A stretch of 64,000 nucleotides of DNA from Pseudogemmobacter bohemicus (lineage in GTDB: Bacteria; Pseudomonadota; Alphaproteobacteria; Rhodobacterales; Rhodobacteraceae). Under the pieces are notes generated by a model, which had not been told where the DNA came from, did not search any database, and was given only the letters and a program-made list of their open reading frames with translations. The position numbers and the translations under genes are program-made. Where the stretch lies: NCBI RefSeq assembly GCF_003290025.1, contig NZ_QNHG01000002.1, positions 772,417 through 836,416 of the forward strand. The letters are read 5' to 3'. Positions 1-8,677 of this stretch are shown here, piece after piece. Within the stretch, counting starts at the first letter, position 1. Every line of letters starts with the position of its first letter.

Positions 1-236
1 AAGGTCGAGGGGTGGAACGGCTTGCCGTCCTTGTCACGCCAGGTCTCTTTGGCGGTGTATTTGCGGTCATGGAAGACCGCCTTCACCGACCAGTTATCGG
101 CCTCGCGCGGGAGGTAATTGCCGCGCTCGATCATCAGCACTTTCGCGCCGGTGGCGGCGAGCCGGTTCGCCATCGCGCCGCCCCCCACACCCGCGCCGAC
201 GATCACCACATCATAGTGTTTCGCGACCGTGTTCAT
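1..236 (-). CDS. GMC-family FAD oxidoreductase, N-terminal part (cut by window edge)
   Basis: Only the first 78 residues are inside the window; the gene runs off the left edge. The N-terminus has a Rossmann FAD-binding glycine motif (GAGVGGG, residues 14-20), and the strand that follows ends in an acidic residue (IERG, E37), as expected for binding the ADP ribose of FAD. The later residues (NWSVKAVFHDRKY, then an ETW..KDGKPFHP stretch) resemble bacterial GMC sugar oxidoreductases that oxidise sugar or sugar-acid hydroxyls. The start is set by a strong GGAGGAG Shine-Dalgarno at about 243-250. It lies 53 bases downstream of the UxaA-family dehydratase on the same strand, so a shared operon and sugar oxidation are inferred. 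The substrate cannot be read from this fragment. Confidence 0.8.
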   Translation of the reverse strand, partial: MNTVAKHYDVVIVGAGVGGGAMANRLAATGAKVLMIERGNYLPREADNWSVKAVFHDRKYTAKETWRDKDGKPFHPST

Positions 237-289
237 ATCCGTTCTCCTCCGAAAGCTGGACCGGCCCGCGTCCCGGGGCCGTCTGGCTG

Positions 290-1831
290 TCACATCACCG
301 CGCCGACCTGCCACGGCACGAATTCATTATCGCCGTAGCCCAGCTCTTCACTGCGGGTGAGCTGGCCCGAGGCGGTGTCGATCAAAAGCTGAAACAGCCG
401 CTTGCCGAGTGTCTCGATATCTTCCTCGCCGGTCACCACGGTGCCGCAATCCATGTCCATGTCTTCGGACATATGGCGGTACATCTGCGAATTGCTGGCA
501 AGCTTGAGCGTCGGCGAAGGCTTGAACCCCGAGACCGAACCGCGCCCGGTGGTAAAGGCCACCAGATTGGCGCCGCCCGCGATTTGTCCGGTCACCGCAA
601 TCGGGTCGTAGCCGGGCGTGTCCATGAAAACGAGCCCGTGTTCGGTTACCTTTTCTGCGTATTCGTAAACCGCGTTCAGCGGTGAGACGCCGCCCTTCGC
701 CACGGCGCCCAGCGATTTTTCCAGGATGGTCGTCAGCCCGCCCGCCTTGTTTCCATGGCTTGGGTTATTGTCCATCTCGGCATTGTTGCGCTGCGTGTAA
801 TCGCGCCACCATTCGATGCGTTCCAGTAGCTTTTCCGCCACTTCCGGCCGCGCCGCGCGCCGCGTCAGCAGATGTTCCGCGCCGTAGATCTCGGGCGTTT
901 CCGACAGGATCACCGTGCCGCCGTGTTTCACCAGCAGATCGGCGGCAAAGCCGAGGCCCGGATTGGCGGAAATGCCGGAATAACCATCCGAGCCACCGCA
1001 TTCCAGCGCCAGCATCAGGCCGGAGGCAGGCTGCGGGCTGCGTTTCGCGGCACCGGTCACCGGCATCATCTCTTCCACCGCGCGAATGCCGGCGGCGATG
1101 GTGGCGCGGGTGCCGCCCACCGCCTGGATCGTCATCGTGCGCAGCCGGTCGGATTCCGCCAGCCCCTCGCGCTCCAGCAGGGCCGGGATCTGGTTGGTCT
1201 CACAGCCCAGACCGATCATCAGCACGCCGCCGATATTCGGATGCGTCGCATAGCCCGCGATGGTGCGGGCGAGATAGGTATAGCCCTCGGCCTTTGTGTT
1301 GAAGGCGCAGCCGCCGCCATGGGTCAGGGCGATGACGCCATCGACGCCCGGCCAGCGCTCCATCACGCCCGGTGCCGAGAAATGCGCCGCAACCGCTTTC
1401 GACACCGTGGCCGAGCAGTTCACCGAGGAGATCACCGCGATATAATTGCGGGTTCCGATGCGGCCATCGGGGCGCAGATAGCCCATGAAGGTTGCGCGAT
1501 CCGCCTCCGGCACCATCGCCGGATCAATGGCATCGACGCCGATGGCGTAATCGCGGGTGAATTCGCCCACGGCGAGGTTTTGCACATGGACATGCGCGCC
1601 GGGGCTGATGTCTTCGGTGGCGAAGCCGATGGTCTGGCCATATTTCGTCACCGCCTCGCCGCGCGCGATGGGGCTCAGCGCCATCTTGTGACCGCGCGGA
1701 ATCTTCGCCAGCGGGCGGATCCCCTCGACCTCGGGCAGGTCTGCCGGGTCGATGGTCTCACGCGCCACCGCGACATTATCCGCCGCGTTCAGTCTGATCA
1801 GCGGCGACACAAAATTCCTGGCCTGAGGCAT
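290..1831 (-). CDS. UxaA-family altronate/galactarate-type dehydratase
   Basis: A 513-residue protein of the D-altronate/D-galactarate dehydratase family, which removes water from an aldonate to give a 2-keto-3-deoxy acid. An N-terminal SAF-like domain (about residues 10-95) precedes the large catalytic domain, which carries typical blocks (GYLRPDGRIGTRNY, THGGGCAF, GLGCETNQ, ECGGSDGYSGI). The length is normal for full-length UxaA. An AGGAAAG Shine-Dalgarno precedes the start, and the gene lies 17 bases after the GntR regulator gene, so it is probably controlled by it. Opposite are a mutarotase, aldose dehydrogenase and lactonase that would produce an aldonate. Dehydration of that product (for example L-fuconate or D-arabinonate) is therefore inferred in preference to hexuronate degradation, which lacks UxaB/UxaC here. 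Confidence 0.9.
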   Translation of the reverse strand: MPQARNFVSPLIRLNAADNVAVARETIDPADLPEVEGIRPLAKIPRGHKMALSPIARGEAVTKYGQTIGFATEDISPGAHVHVQNLAVGEFTRDYAIGVDAIDPAMVPEADRATFMGYLRPDGRIGTRNYIAVISSVNCSATVSKAVAAHFSAPGVMERWPGVDGVIALTHGGGCAFNTKAEGYTYLARTIAGYATHPNIGGVLMIGLGCETNQIPALLEREGLAESDRLRTMTIQAVGGTRATIAAGIRAVEEMMPVTGAAKRSPQPASGLMLALECGGSDGYSGISANPGLGFAADLLVKHGGTVILSETPEIYGAEHLLTRRAARPEVAEKLLERIEWWRDYTQRNNAEMDNNPSHGNKAGGLTTILEKSLGAVAKGGVSPLNAVYEYAEKVTEHGLVFMDTPGYDPIAVTGQIAGGANLVAFTTGRGSVSGFKPSPTLKLASNSQMYRHMSEDMDMDCGTVVTGEEDIETLGKRLFQLLIDTASGQLTRSEELGYGDNEFVPWQVGAVM

Positions 1832-1848
1832 GCTCGGTCTTTCCTGGC

Positions 1849-2526
1849 TCAGTCTTCCCGGGGCTGAAACATGCTCGCCCGGTCCTGGTAGAGGCGGATC
1901 ATCACGTCGAAAGAGGCTTCGAGATGGATCCGCATCGCCAGCTCGGCCTGATCGGCTTTGCCGGCGGCGATTGCGGCGAAAATGGCGGCATGCTGTTCGG
2001 TCACCATGGCCAGATGGCCGGGGACGGGGGCCGAAAGCTGGCGCATGCGGTCCAGATGGACCTTGGCCATGGTGATGAATTTCCAGATGCGGGGCATGCC
2101 GCTCATGCGGGCGATGCCGGCATGGAAGGCGTCATCCTCATCAAGGTAGCGATCCAGCTGGCCAGCGCTGACCAGCGCACGCATCCGCTCGATGGTGGCG
2201 CTCAGCCCGGCGCCGCTTTCCTCGGTATAGCGGGTGGCGGCGCGGCGGACGCTTTCGATTTCCAGCGCGCGCCGGATGGTGAACCCCTCTTCGGCGACCG
2301 GCAGCGAGATGCGGCTGACATAGGTGCCGGAGTGCGGGATCACATTGACCAGCCCCTCTTCTGCGAGGCGCAGAACGGCCTCACGCACCGGGGTCCGCGA
2401 GATCGCAAGTTCGGCGCAAATATCTTTTTCCACGAGAGCAGAACCGGGTTCGATCTCCAGGAGGATGATCGACCGACGCAGCAACTCATATACTTGTTCG
2501 GCCTTTTGCGGCGCACGATTCTGCAT
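1849..2526 (-). CDS. GntR-family (FadR/FCD type) transcriptional regulator
   Basis: A 225-residue regulator. Residues about 8-75 form a GntR winged helix (ending in the AISRTPVREAVLRLAEEGLV recognition block), and the rest is an all-helical FCD ligand-binding domain with the usual histidines (DAFHAGIAR and EQHAAIFAAI), which bind a metal in this subfamily. Such proteins usually repress sugar-acid operons and are released by a pathway acid. It heads the leftward dehydratase/GMC operon and diverges from the iron-type dehydrogenase and transporter genes, so it most likely controls both. A GGAGGAGAGC sequence directly before the ATG supports the start. Candidate operators are described for the intergenic region. 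Confidence 0.9.
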   Translation of the reverse strand: MQNRAPQKAEQVYELLRRSIILLEIEPGSALVEKDICAELAISRTPVREAVLRLAEEGLVNVIPHSGTYVSRISLPVAEEGFTIRRALEIESVRRAATRYTEESGAGLSATIERMRALVSAGQLDRYLDEDDAFHAGIARMSGMPRIWKFITMAKVHLDRMRQLSAPVPGHLAMVTEQHAAIFAAIAAGKADQAELAMRIHLEASFDVMIRLYQDRASMFQPRED

Positions 2527-2710
2527 GCTCTCCTCCCACTCTCCTTACGAATACGCCTTATAAAAAAGAAAATGCAACAGCAATTCTTAGCTTCTTGACA
2601 GACTCATATATCGCTGTGCTATGCAACTCATATATTAGTTGGGTCGTTGTGGTGGTTCAGGAATCGCCCAGAGCGCTGCGGGGCAGCCGGGCCCGATGCG
2701 GGAGGAAGAC
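2527..2710. promoter_or_regulatory. Divergent promoter/operator region of module 1
   Basis: An AT-rich gap between the leftward GntR gene and the rightward dehydrogenase. On the plus strand a perfect TTGACA (2595-2600) is followed 19 bases later by TATGCA (2620-2625), a plausible although slightly long-spaced sigma70 promoter. ACTCATATAT occurs twice in direct orientation (2602-2611 and 2626-2635). An inverted repeat CAACT-N8-AGTTG spans 2624-2641 and overlaps the downstream side of the promoter, where a repressor could act. Leftward, TATAAG about 15 bases after TTGCTG is a weak candidate for the GntR operon. These are pattern observations without footprint support. Confidence 0.5.
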
Positions 2711-2755
2711 ATGCCAAAATCACGTCACCCTGTGCTGCGGAGCGCGGCACTGTGA
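2711..2755 (+). CDS. Possible 14-codon leader peptide
   Basis: An ATG with an excellent GGGAGGAAGAC Shine-Dalgarno opens a 14-codon frame (MPKSRHPVLRSAAL). Its TGA stop overlaps the GTG start of the next gene in a GTGA arrangement. The dehydrogenase start itself has no good ribosome site, so ribosomes ending this small frame may restart on it. The peptide has no run of one amino acid that would suggest classical attenuation. Alternatively a frameshift artefact separates the ATG from the dehydrogenase frame. Confidence 0.4.
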   Translation: MPKSRHPVLRSAAL

Positions 2756-3861
2756 GCACGATCAACTATCTGACCAGGATTGAATTCGCCGAGGGCGCGA
2801 TTGCCCGGCTGCCGGAATTTCTGGCGGGGCTGGGTGTCAAACGCCCGCTGATCGCCACCGATGCGGGGCTGGTTGCGACAGGGCTTGTCGCGAAAGTGGC
2901 GGGTCAGCTGGAAAACGCGGTGGTCTTTGCCGAGACCCCGGCCAACCCGACCGAAGAAGCTGTGATCAAGGCGCATGCGCTTTATGTCGCGGAAGGCTGC
3001 GACGGGATCGTCGGGCTTGGCGGTGGGTCGTCGCTGGATCTGGCGAAGGCGGTGCGGCTTTTGACCGGCCATCCGGGGCCGCTTGAGCAATATACCGCTG
3101 TGGCGGGTGGCGTCGGCCGTATTCACGGCAATATCTGCCCGATGATTGCGGTGCCGACCACTTCGGGCACCGGGTCAGAGGTTGGGCGTGCGGCGGTGAT
3201 CATTACCGCTGATGGTCGCAAGCTGGGCATCGTGTCTGGCTTCATGCTGCCCTCGATCGCGCTTTGCGATCCTGAACTGACCTGGGGGCTGCCGCCTCGT
3301 CTGACCGCCGCAACCGGCATGGATGCGATCTCGCATTGCCTTGAGACTTATATGGCGCCGGCCTTCAATCCGCCGGCCGAGGCGATTGCGCTGCATGGCC
3401 TGGATCACGGGCTGCGCGCGATCGAGCCGGCGATGCAGGACGGGCGCGATGCCGATGCGCGGCGCGACATGATGATCTGCGCGCTGGAAGGGGCGATGGC
3501 TTTCCAGAAGGGCCTTGGCGCCGTACATGCGCTGACCCATCCGTTGGGCGCGATCCGGGCGCTGAACCTGCATCACGGCACGCTGAATGCGGTGCTGATG
3601 CCCGCCGTGCTGCGCTTCAACCGCGCGGTGATCGGCACGAAATGGGATGTGCTGGCGGATCGGATGGGCGGCGCCCCCGATCAGGTCATCGAGGATCTGA
3701 ACCGTCGCATCGGCATGCCCCCGGGCCTGACCGCCATGGGTGTGACTGACGCGATGATGGAGCAGGTAAGCCATGCCGCGCTGAAGGATCACTGCCACGG
3801 CACCAATCCGCGCATCGCGACGCAGGAAGACTATCTCGCTTTGCTGCGCGAAAGCGCCTGA
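2752..3861 (+). CDS. Iron-containing (group III) alcohol dehydrogenase
   Basis: A 369-residue NAD(P)-dependent dehydrogenase or aldehyde reductase of the Fe-ADH family. GGGSSLD near residue 90 binds the cofactor diphosphate and TTSGTGSE lies near residue 140. Metal ligands follow the family pattern: D191, H195, H259 and H274/H275. I chose the GTG at 2752 because the protein then begins STINYLTRI, as relatives do, and the reading frame upstream has no start with a ribosome site. Translation is probably coupled to the small frame at 2711. Next to a fucose-type oxidative pathway it could reduce lactaldehyde, as FucO does, or oxidise a pathway alcohol; the sequence does not decide. Confidence 0.85.
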   Translation: MSTINYLTRIEFAEGAIARLPEFLAGLGVKRPLIATDAGLVATGLVAKVAGQLENAVVFAETPANPTEEAVIKAHALYVAEGCDGIVGLGGGSSLDLAKAVRLLTGHPGPLEQYTAVAGGVGRIHGNICPMIAVPTTSGTGSEVGRAAVIITADGRKLGIVSGFMLPSIALCDPELTWGLPPRLTAATGMDAISHCLETYMAPAFNPPAEAIALHGLDHGLRAIEPAMQDGRDADARRDMMICALEGAMAFQKGLGAVHALTHPLGAIRALNLHHGTLNAVLMPAVLRFNRAVIGTKWDVLADRMGGAPDQVIEDLNRRIGMPPGLTAMGVTDAMMEQVSHAALKDHCHGTNPRIATQEDYLALLRESA

Positions 3862-4002
3862 GCGCGGAGCGAGACCACCCGGATGCCCGCAAGGGCGCCC
3901 GGGCAGACAGCCTTTGGTCCGGGAGGGAGCAAGGGCACGACCCACCAGGGTTTGCACCGGCCGTTATACCCAAAAGGGCAGGGCCGACAGAGGGAGGAAG
4001 AC

Positions 4003-5046
4003 ATGACTGACGACATCAGAACGCCGGAGCTGGTCCATAGCCACAGCGGTTTGCGCCTGACCCGGCGCGGGCTGCTTTCGGCCGGAGCTGCGGCCACCGT
4101 TGCCGCGACGCTGCTGCGCCCGGATTACTCGTTCGCGCAAAGCTCGGATATGAAATTCTGCGCGTCGCTGGGCTGGACGGTCTGGGAATCGGGCCGCAAG
4201 ATCGTCGCGGGCTATCAGGATGCGGTTGACCGTCTTGGCGGCACGCTGACCATCGCAGATGCCAATTACGACGTGAAGAAACAGGCCGACCAGATCCTGG
4301 CCTTTGTTGAATCGAAACCGACCGCGATCTTCATCACCCCGGCGGATGCGGCTGCGATCTCGCCCGCGGTGCAGCAGGCGATTGCCTCTGGTGTGCCGAT
4401 CTTCATCGGCGACAGCTATGTGCCGCATACCACCGCGACCTCGACGGCGATGTCGAACAATTTCGGCCTTGGCTCGCAGGGGGCCGAATATATCGCGGCA
4501 GCATTGAGTGGCAAAGGCAAGGTGGCGCTGGTGTCGCTGCCGTCGAATGAAAGCTGGGATCAGCGTACGCTGGGCGCGAAATCGGTCTTCGTCCGTTTCC
4601 CGGAAATCGAGATCGTCTCGGAGATCGCCTTCGCGCTTGGCGGCTCGACCACGCCGCGCCAGGTTGTCGACCAGATCCTGACCGCCAACCCCGAGCTTGA
4701 TGCGATCTGGTGTGCCTGGGATGGCGCCGCCTCGGAAGGGATGCTCGCGATCCGCGCCGCCGGCCGCAACACCATCATCACCGGTATCGACGGTGGCCAG
4801 CAGTCGTTTGAATATATCAAGGCCGATTCGCCGTTCAAAATCACCATCGCGCAAAGCTTCTACGAGATGGCCTATATGAACGCCTTCTTCGCGCATGAAG
4901 TGGCCGCAGGCCGTGGCGCACCGCGTTTCATCATCACGCCGAGCTATGCGGTGACCAAGGACATGCTCGACAAGCTCGACACCATTCCGGACAATTATGA
5001 TGTCCCGGGCGAAGCGGCCAAGCTTGGCTGGAACCGCGTGCTCTGA
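4003..5046 (+). CDS. Sugar ABC transporter periplasmic binding protein (Tat-type signal)
   Basis: A 347-residue binding protein of the ribose/galactose-binding class (Peripla_BP_4). It has a long N-region with a twin arginine (TRRGLLS, RR at 21-22), a hydrophobic stretch and a cleavage site near FAQ/SS (about 45-46). This suggests export through Tat, which is unusual for this class. The strong GGGAGGAAGAC ribosome site fixes the ATG at 4003, although the frame is open further upstream. It is followed by an ATPase and two permeases that complete the importer. A GC-rich hairpin at 5069-5099 separates it from the ATPase. The enzymes downstream point to a 6-deoxyhexose or pentose ligand, which is an inference. 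Confidence 0.88.
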   Translation: MTDDIRTPELVHSHSGLRLTRRGLLSAGAAATVAATLLRPDYSFAQSSDMKFCASLGWTVWESGRKIVAGYQDAVDRLGGTLTIADANYDVKKQADQILAFVESKPTAIFITPADAAAISPAVQQAIASGVPIFIGDSYVPHTTATSTAMSNNFGLGSQGAEYIAAALSGKGKVALVSLPSNESWDQRTLGAKSVFVRFPEIEIVSEIAFALGGSTTPRQVVDQILTANPELDAIWCAWDGAASEGMLAIRAAGRNTIITGIDGGQQSFEYIKADSPFKITIAQSFYEMAYMNAFFAHEVAAGRGAPRFIITPSYAVTKDMLDKLDTIPDNYDVPGEAAKLGWNRVL

Positions 5047-5068
5047 GGCTTCGCCTCTGACACGCACT

Positions 5069-5099
5069 CGCGGGCGGTGGCACTCCCCTGCCGCCCGCG
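5069..5099 (+). other. Intercistronic stem-loop after the binding-protein gene
   Basis: CGCGGGCGG (5069-5077) pairs perfectly with CCGCCCGCG (5091-5099) around a 13-base loop. No strong U-run follows. In transporter operons such hairpins often protect the upstream mRNA or partly terminate transcription, so that binding protein is made in excess. Similar hairpins follow the other two sugar binding-protein genes in this window. Confidence 0.6.
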
Positions 5100-5130
5100 T
5101 CTTCTGATCCGTCAGACAGGGAAACGGAAC

Positions 5131-6693
5131 ATGGCCGAAGGTACCGGAACTGGCACCCGAGCAGGCGCTGAGGCAGGGGAAATCCTGTCGATGAGCGGTA
5201 TTGAAAAGCGCTTTGGTGATGTGAAAGCGCTGGAGAATGTGGGCTTTGACCTGCGCCATGGCGAAATCCATGCGCTTTTGGGCGTCAATGGCGCCGGCAA
5301 ATCCACGCTGATCAAAATCCTTTCGGGCGTCTATGCTAAAGACGGCGGCGTGATCGAGATCGGAGGCGAGAGCTATGATCTCGGCAGCCCCCGCGCGGCG
5401 ATCGAGGCGGGCGTCGCGGTGGTGCAGCAGCATCCAGAACTGGTCGGCGATCTGTCGGGCGCCGAGAATATCTTCCTTGGCAGTGAGGCGCCGCGCCCCG
5501 GTCTGTTCGCCCGCGTCAACCGCCGGGATATCGCGGCACGGGCCGCACAGCTTTTGTCACGCTTCCCCATCGAGATCGACCTGAGCCGCAAGGTCGCCGA
5601 TATGCCCGCCGTCGAGCGCGAGATCGTTGCGATCCTGCACGCGCTCCGGCTGGAAAACACGCGGATCCTCATCCTGGACGAGCCGACCTCGACCCTGACC
5701 GAGCGCGAGAAGGCCTCGCTTTTCGCGATGATGGCGATGCTGAAAGCGCGGGGAATTGCGATCATCTACATCACCCACCGCCTGGAAGAGGTCTATGAGA
5801 TTGCCGACCGTTTCACTGTCTTCCGGGGCGGCAGGAACGTCGCCTGCCACACCGTGGCCGAGGCGCGCGCGCGCGATATTTCGATCCCGAACCTGATGCT
5901 GGATTCAAAGACCGGCCTGACCTTCCCGCCCCGTTCTGACCGTGCCGATGGCGAGATCGTGCTGGAGACGCGCGGGCTTGGCGTGGAGGGATTGTTCCAG
6001 GACGTGTCTTTCCAGGCGCGCAAGGGCGAGATCCTCGGGATTTTCGGCCTGGTGGGATCGGGCGTTGACGAGCTGTCGAAAGCGCTGTTCGGCGCGATCC
6101 GGCCCGACCGCGGCCAGATCGTGCTGAAAGGGCGTGAGACCCGTTTCACCTCGCCTGCCCAGGCGCTGAAGGCGGGGGTCTTCCTCGTCCCCGGCGACCG
6201 GCGGACCGAGGGGCTGACGCTGGACGAGAATGTCGTCTTCAACACCGTGCTGGCCAATCTTTCCCGGGCATCTGCTGGCGGGCTGCTGCGTTTTGGCGCC
6301 AATCGCCGCGCGGCGACAGAGCTGGCGCAGAAGGTCGATCTTTACCCGCTGAAACCCGACCGCAATCTGCGCGGCTTTTCGGGGGGCAATCAGCAGAAGG
6401 TGGTCATCGCAAGGGGCCTCTACCGCGAGGCGGATGTCTATATCTTTGTAGAGCCTACCGTCGGCGTCGATATCGGCGCACGGTCGCGGATCTACGCGCT
6501 GATGCGCGAGATTTCCAAAGACAAGGCGGTCATCGTGATCTCGTCCGATTGTGACGAGGTGCATGGTGTCGCCGACCGCACGCTGGCACTGTATCGCGGC
6601 CGCCCGATTGGCGCGCCGATGCGGGGCGAGGATCGTGACAGGCTGCTTCATGCCGGCATCATGGGCAGCGAGACCGGGGGGAAAGCAGCATGA
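5131..6693 (+). CDS. Sugar ABC transporter ATPase, duplicated RbsA/MglA type
   Basis: A 520-residue ATPase with two nucleotide-binding domains that powers the importer. The first has Walker A GVNGAGKST (51-59) and Walker B ILILDEPT. The second has the signature FSGGNQQKV, but its Walker B reads YIFVEPT, with V440 in place of the usual Asp. The first domain's signature is also poor (ADMPAVERE). Degenerate second sites occur in this family, so it may still work with one active site. The start at 5131 follows CAGGGAAACGGAAC; the frame upstream has no ribosome site. The stop overlaps the next gene by 4 bases. Confidence 0.9.
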   Translation: MAEGTGTGTRAGAEAGEILSMSGIEKRFGDVKALENVGFDLRHGEIHALLGVNGAGKSTLIKILSGVYAKDGGVIEIGGESYDLGSPRAAIEAGVAVVQQHPELVGDLSGAENIFLGSEAPRPGLFARVNRRDIAARAAQLLSRFPIEIDLSRKVADMPAVEREIVAILHALRLENTRILILDEPTSTLTEREKASLFAMMAMLKARGIAIIYITHRLEEVYEIADRFTVFRGGRNVACHTVAEARARDISIPNLMLDSKTGLTFPPRSDRADGEIVLETRGLGVEGLFQDVSFQARKGEILGIFGLVGSGVDELSKALFGAIRPDRGQIVLKGRETRFTSPAQALKAGVFLVPGDRRTEGLTLDENVVFNTVLANLSRASAGGLLRFGANRRAATELAQKVDLYPLKPDRNLRGFSGGNQQKVVIARGLYREADVYIFVEPTVGVDIGARSRIYALMREISKDKAVIVISSDCDEVHGVADRTLALYRGRPIGAPMRGEDRDRLLHAGIMGSETGGKAA

Positions 6694-7661
6694 TCCGGAA
6701 CCAGCTGATCTGGCGGCTTGGGGCATTCGCGGCACTTGTCGCGCTGATCACCGTGCTTTTTGCCATGCAAAACAGCGCCTATGTGTCCGAGGGCAATATC
6801 CGCGCGCTGATGCGGCATATGTCGGTGCAGGGGCTGGCGGCGCTTGGCCTGACCTTCGTGATCGTGGTGCGCCATTTCGATCTTTCCTTCCCGGGCGTTG
6901 CCTCTCTGGGCGCGATGACTTTGGGCTGGCTGATCGCGATCGGGATGCCGCTTTGGGTCGCGGTGACCGGCGGGCTTGCCATGGGTTTCGCCTTTGGCCT
7001 TGTGAACGGCATTGCCGTGGCGCGTCTCGGTCTGCCTGATATCGTCACCACGATTGCAACCGGCGGGCTGGCCATCGGGTTCTCGTATTTCTATTCGAAC
7101 GGCACGTCGATCTCGCAGAATTTCTTCATGTCGGGGCTGCTTGATCTGAATGACAGCAAGATCATCGGGCTGGATATGCCCTTCGCGATCCTGATCGGCA
7201 CCGCATTGATCGCCTGCCTGCTCTTGCATGCCTCGCGCTTTGGGGCGGGGTTCTATGCGACCGGGCAGAACCGCCTTTCGGCCCGTTTTGCCGGAGTGCC
7301 GACGACCACGCTGATTATCCTTGCTTTCGCGCTCTGCGCCACGCTGGCCAGTCTGTCGATCACGCTGCTGGTGGCCTCGTCCGGTGCCGCCAATGTCACC
7401 GCCGGCAACCAGCTTCTGATGCCCGCCTTTGCCGCCGTCTATCTGGGGGCCGCTTTGTTTGGCCGCCCCTCGGTCGGTGCGACGCTGTCGGGCACGCTTC
7501 TGATGTCGATGATGCTGAATGGGTTCACCCTGCTGGCGATCCCCTATTACTATTCGGACGCCATCGTCTCGACCGTGCTGATCACCGCAATCGCGATCTT
7601 TGACCCGCGGATCTCGGCCGCGCTGCGCCGCCTGTGGCCCTCGCAGAGGCAAGCGGCATGA
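6690..7661 (+). CDS. Sugar ABC transporter permease 1
   Basis: A 323-residue, very hydrophobic membrane protein of the RbsC/XylH permease family (BPD_transp_2). The family EAA-like segment is present (GLTFVIVVRHFDLSFPGVASLGAM), matching the VILTRGIDLSVG block of other members. It starts in an ATGA overlap with the ATPase gene and ends in an ATGA overlap with the second permease, so the three subunits are translationally coupled. With permease 2 it would form a heterodimeric channel in the inner membrane. Confidence 0.9.
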   Translation: MIRNQLIWRLGAFAALVALITVLFAMQNSAYVSEGNIRALMRHMSVQGLAALGLTFVIVVRHFDLSFPGVASLGAMTLGWLIAIGMPLWVAVTGGLAMGFAFGLVNGIAVARLGLPDIVTTIATGGLAIGFSYFYSNGTSISQNFFMSGLLDLNDSKIIGLDMPFAILIGTALIACLLLHASRFGAGFYATGQNRLSARFAGVPTTTLIILAFALCATLASLSITLLVASSGAANVTAGNQLLMPAFAAVYLGAALFGRPSVGATLSGTLLMSMMLNGFTLLAIPYYYSDAIVSTVLITAIAIFDPRISAALRRLWPSQRQAA

Positions 7662-8668
7662 GCGATGTGACCACCCTACACCCGGCGCGACGCTCTGCCC
7701 CGGCGAGACAGGCCCCCAATGGCGGAGAGCTGCTGATGCGCTATGGTTTCTTTATTCTGGTGATCCTGGTCTTTGCCGGCTTTACCTTCCTGCGGCCCAC
7801 CTTCATCGCGCCGGGGAATATCCATGGCATGCTGCTGTCGTCGTCCATCGCGGCGCTGATGTTTCTGGGCCTGACCTGGATCATCGCCACCGGCGAGATT
7901 GACGTCAGCTTCATGTCGGTGGCGGCGCTGTCTAATATGTTCACCGCCTGGCTGGTGCAGGCCGGCTATGGCTGGGAGGCGGCAAGCCTTGGCGGCCTTG
8001 GCACCGGTGTCCTGTTCGGCCTGTTGAATGCGGCGCTGGTGGCGGGGCTGCGGCTGCCGGCGCTGGTGATCACCATCGCGACCGGCGCGCTGGCCGCCTC
8101 GCTGGCGGCGGCGCTTGGCAAGGGTACCTCGATCTCGCTGGCCTCGACCGGCTTTGTCGGCGATCTGCTGGCGGCCAGGATCGGCGTGCTGCCATTGATC
8201 GCGGTGTTTGTGGGTCTCCTTTACGCGCTGTGCTGGTTCGTCCAGGAGAAACTGACCTTCGGCCATTACATCTATGCGATGGAGCAAAACCGCGCCGCCG
8301 TGGTCGAGGCCGGGGTGCCGGTGAACCGCATGCTCTTTATGCTTTATGTGCTGTCGGGCGTGGTCTCGGCACTGGCAGGGGTGCTGCTGGCGGGGAACCT
8401 CTCCTCGGGTCAGCCCTATCTGGGGACGTCTTACTTCCTTGACGGGCTGACGGCGGTGCTGCTGGGGGGGATGGCGCTGAAACTCGGCAAGCCCAATGTG
8501 ATCGGCACGCTGACCGCCGTGATCTTCCTGATCGGGTTGCTGAACGGCGCGGCGCTGCTTGGCTGGACCGACAGCGAGCGTCAGATCGTGCGCGGCTCGC
8601 TTTTGCTGGTCGGCGTCGGCCTGGTGGTCGTTGCCCGCACCCGTCGCCGCAGCGCAGCCCATACCTGA
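7658..8668 (+). CDS. Sugar ABC transporter permease 2
   Basis: A 336-residue RbsC-family permease. About 30 N-terminal polar residues precede the first membrane segment (YGFFILVILVFAGFTF). The conserved cytoplasmic loop block is LTWIIATGEIDVSFMSVAAL. The ATG at 7658 is chosen because it overlaps the stop of permease 1 (ATGA); an in-frame start 24 bases upstream is possible but lies inside that gene. Two different permeases in one RbsA-type system, in place of the usual homodimer, fit a heterodimer. Confidence 0.9.
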   Translation: MSDVTTLHPARRSAPARQAPNGGELLMRYGFFILVILVFAGFTFLRPTFIAPGNIHGMLLSSSIAALMFLGLTWIIATGEIDVSFMSVAALSNMFTAWLVQAGYGWEAASLGGLGTGVLFGLLNAALVAGLRLPALVITIATGALAASLAAALGKGTSISLASTGFVGDLLAARIGVLPLIAVFVGLLYALCWFVQEKLTFGHYIYAMEQNRAAVVEAGVPVNRMLFMLYVLSGVVSALAGVLLAGNLSSGQPYLGTSYFLDGLTAVLLGGMALKLGKPNVIGTLTAVIFLIGLLNGAALLGWTDSERQIVRGSLLLVGVGLVVVARTRRRSAAHT

Positions 8669-8677
8669 GGAACAGCC

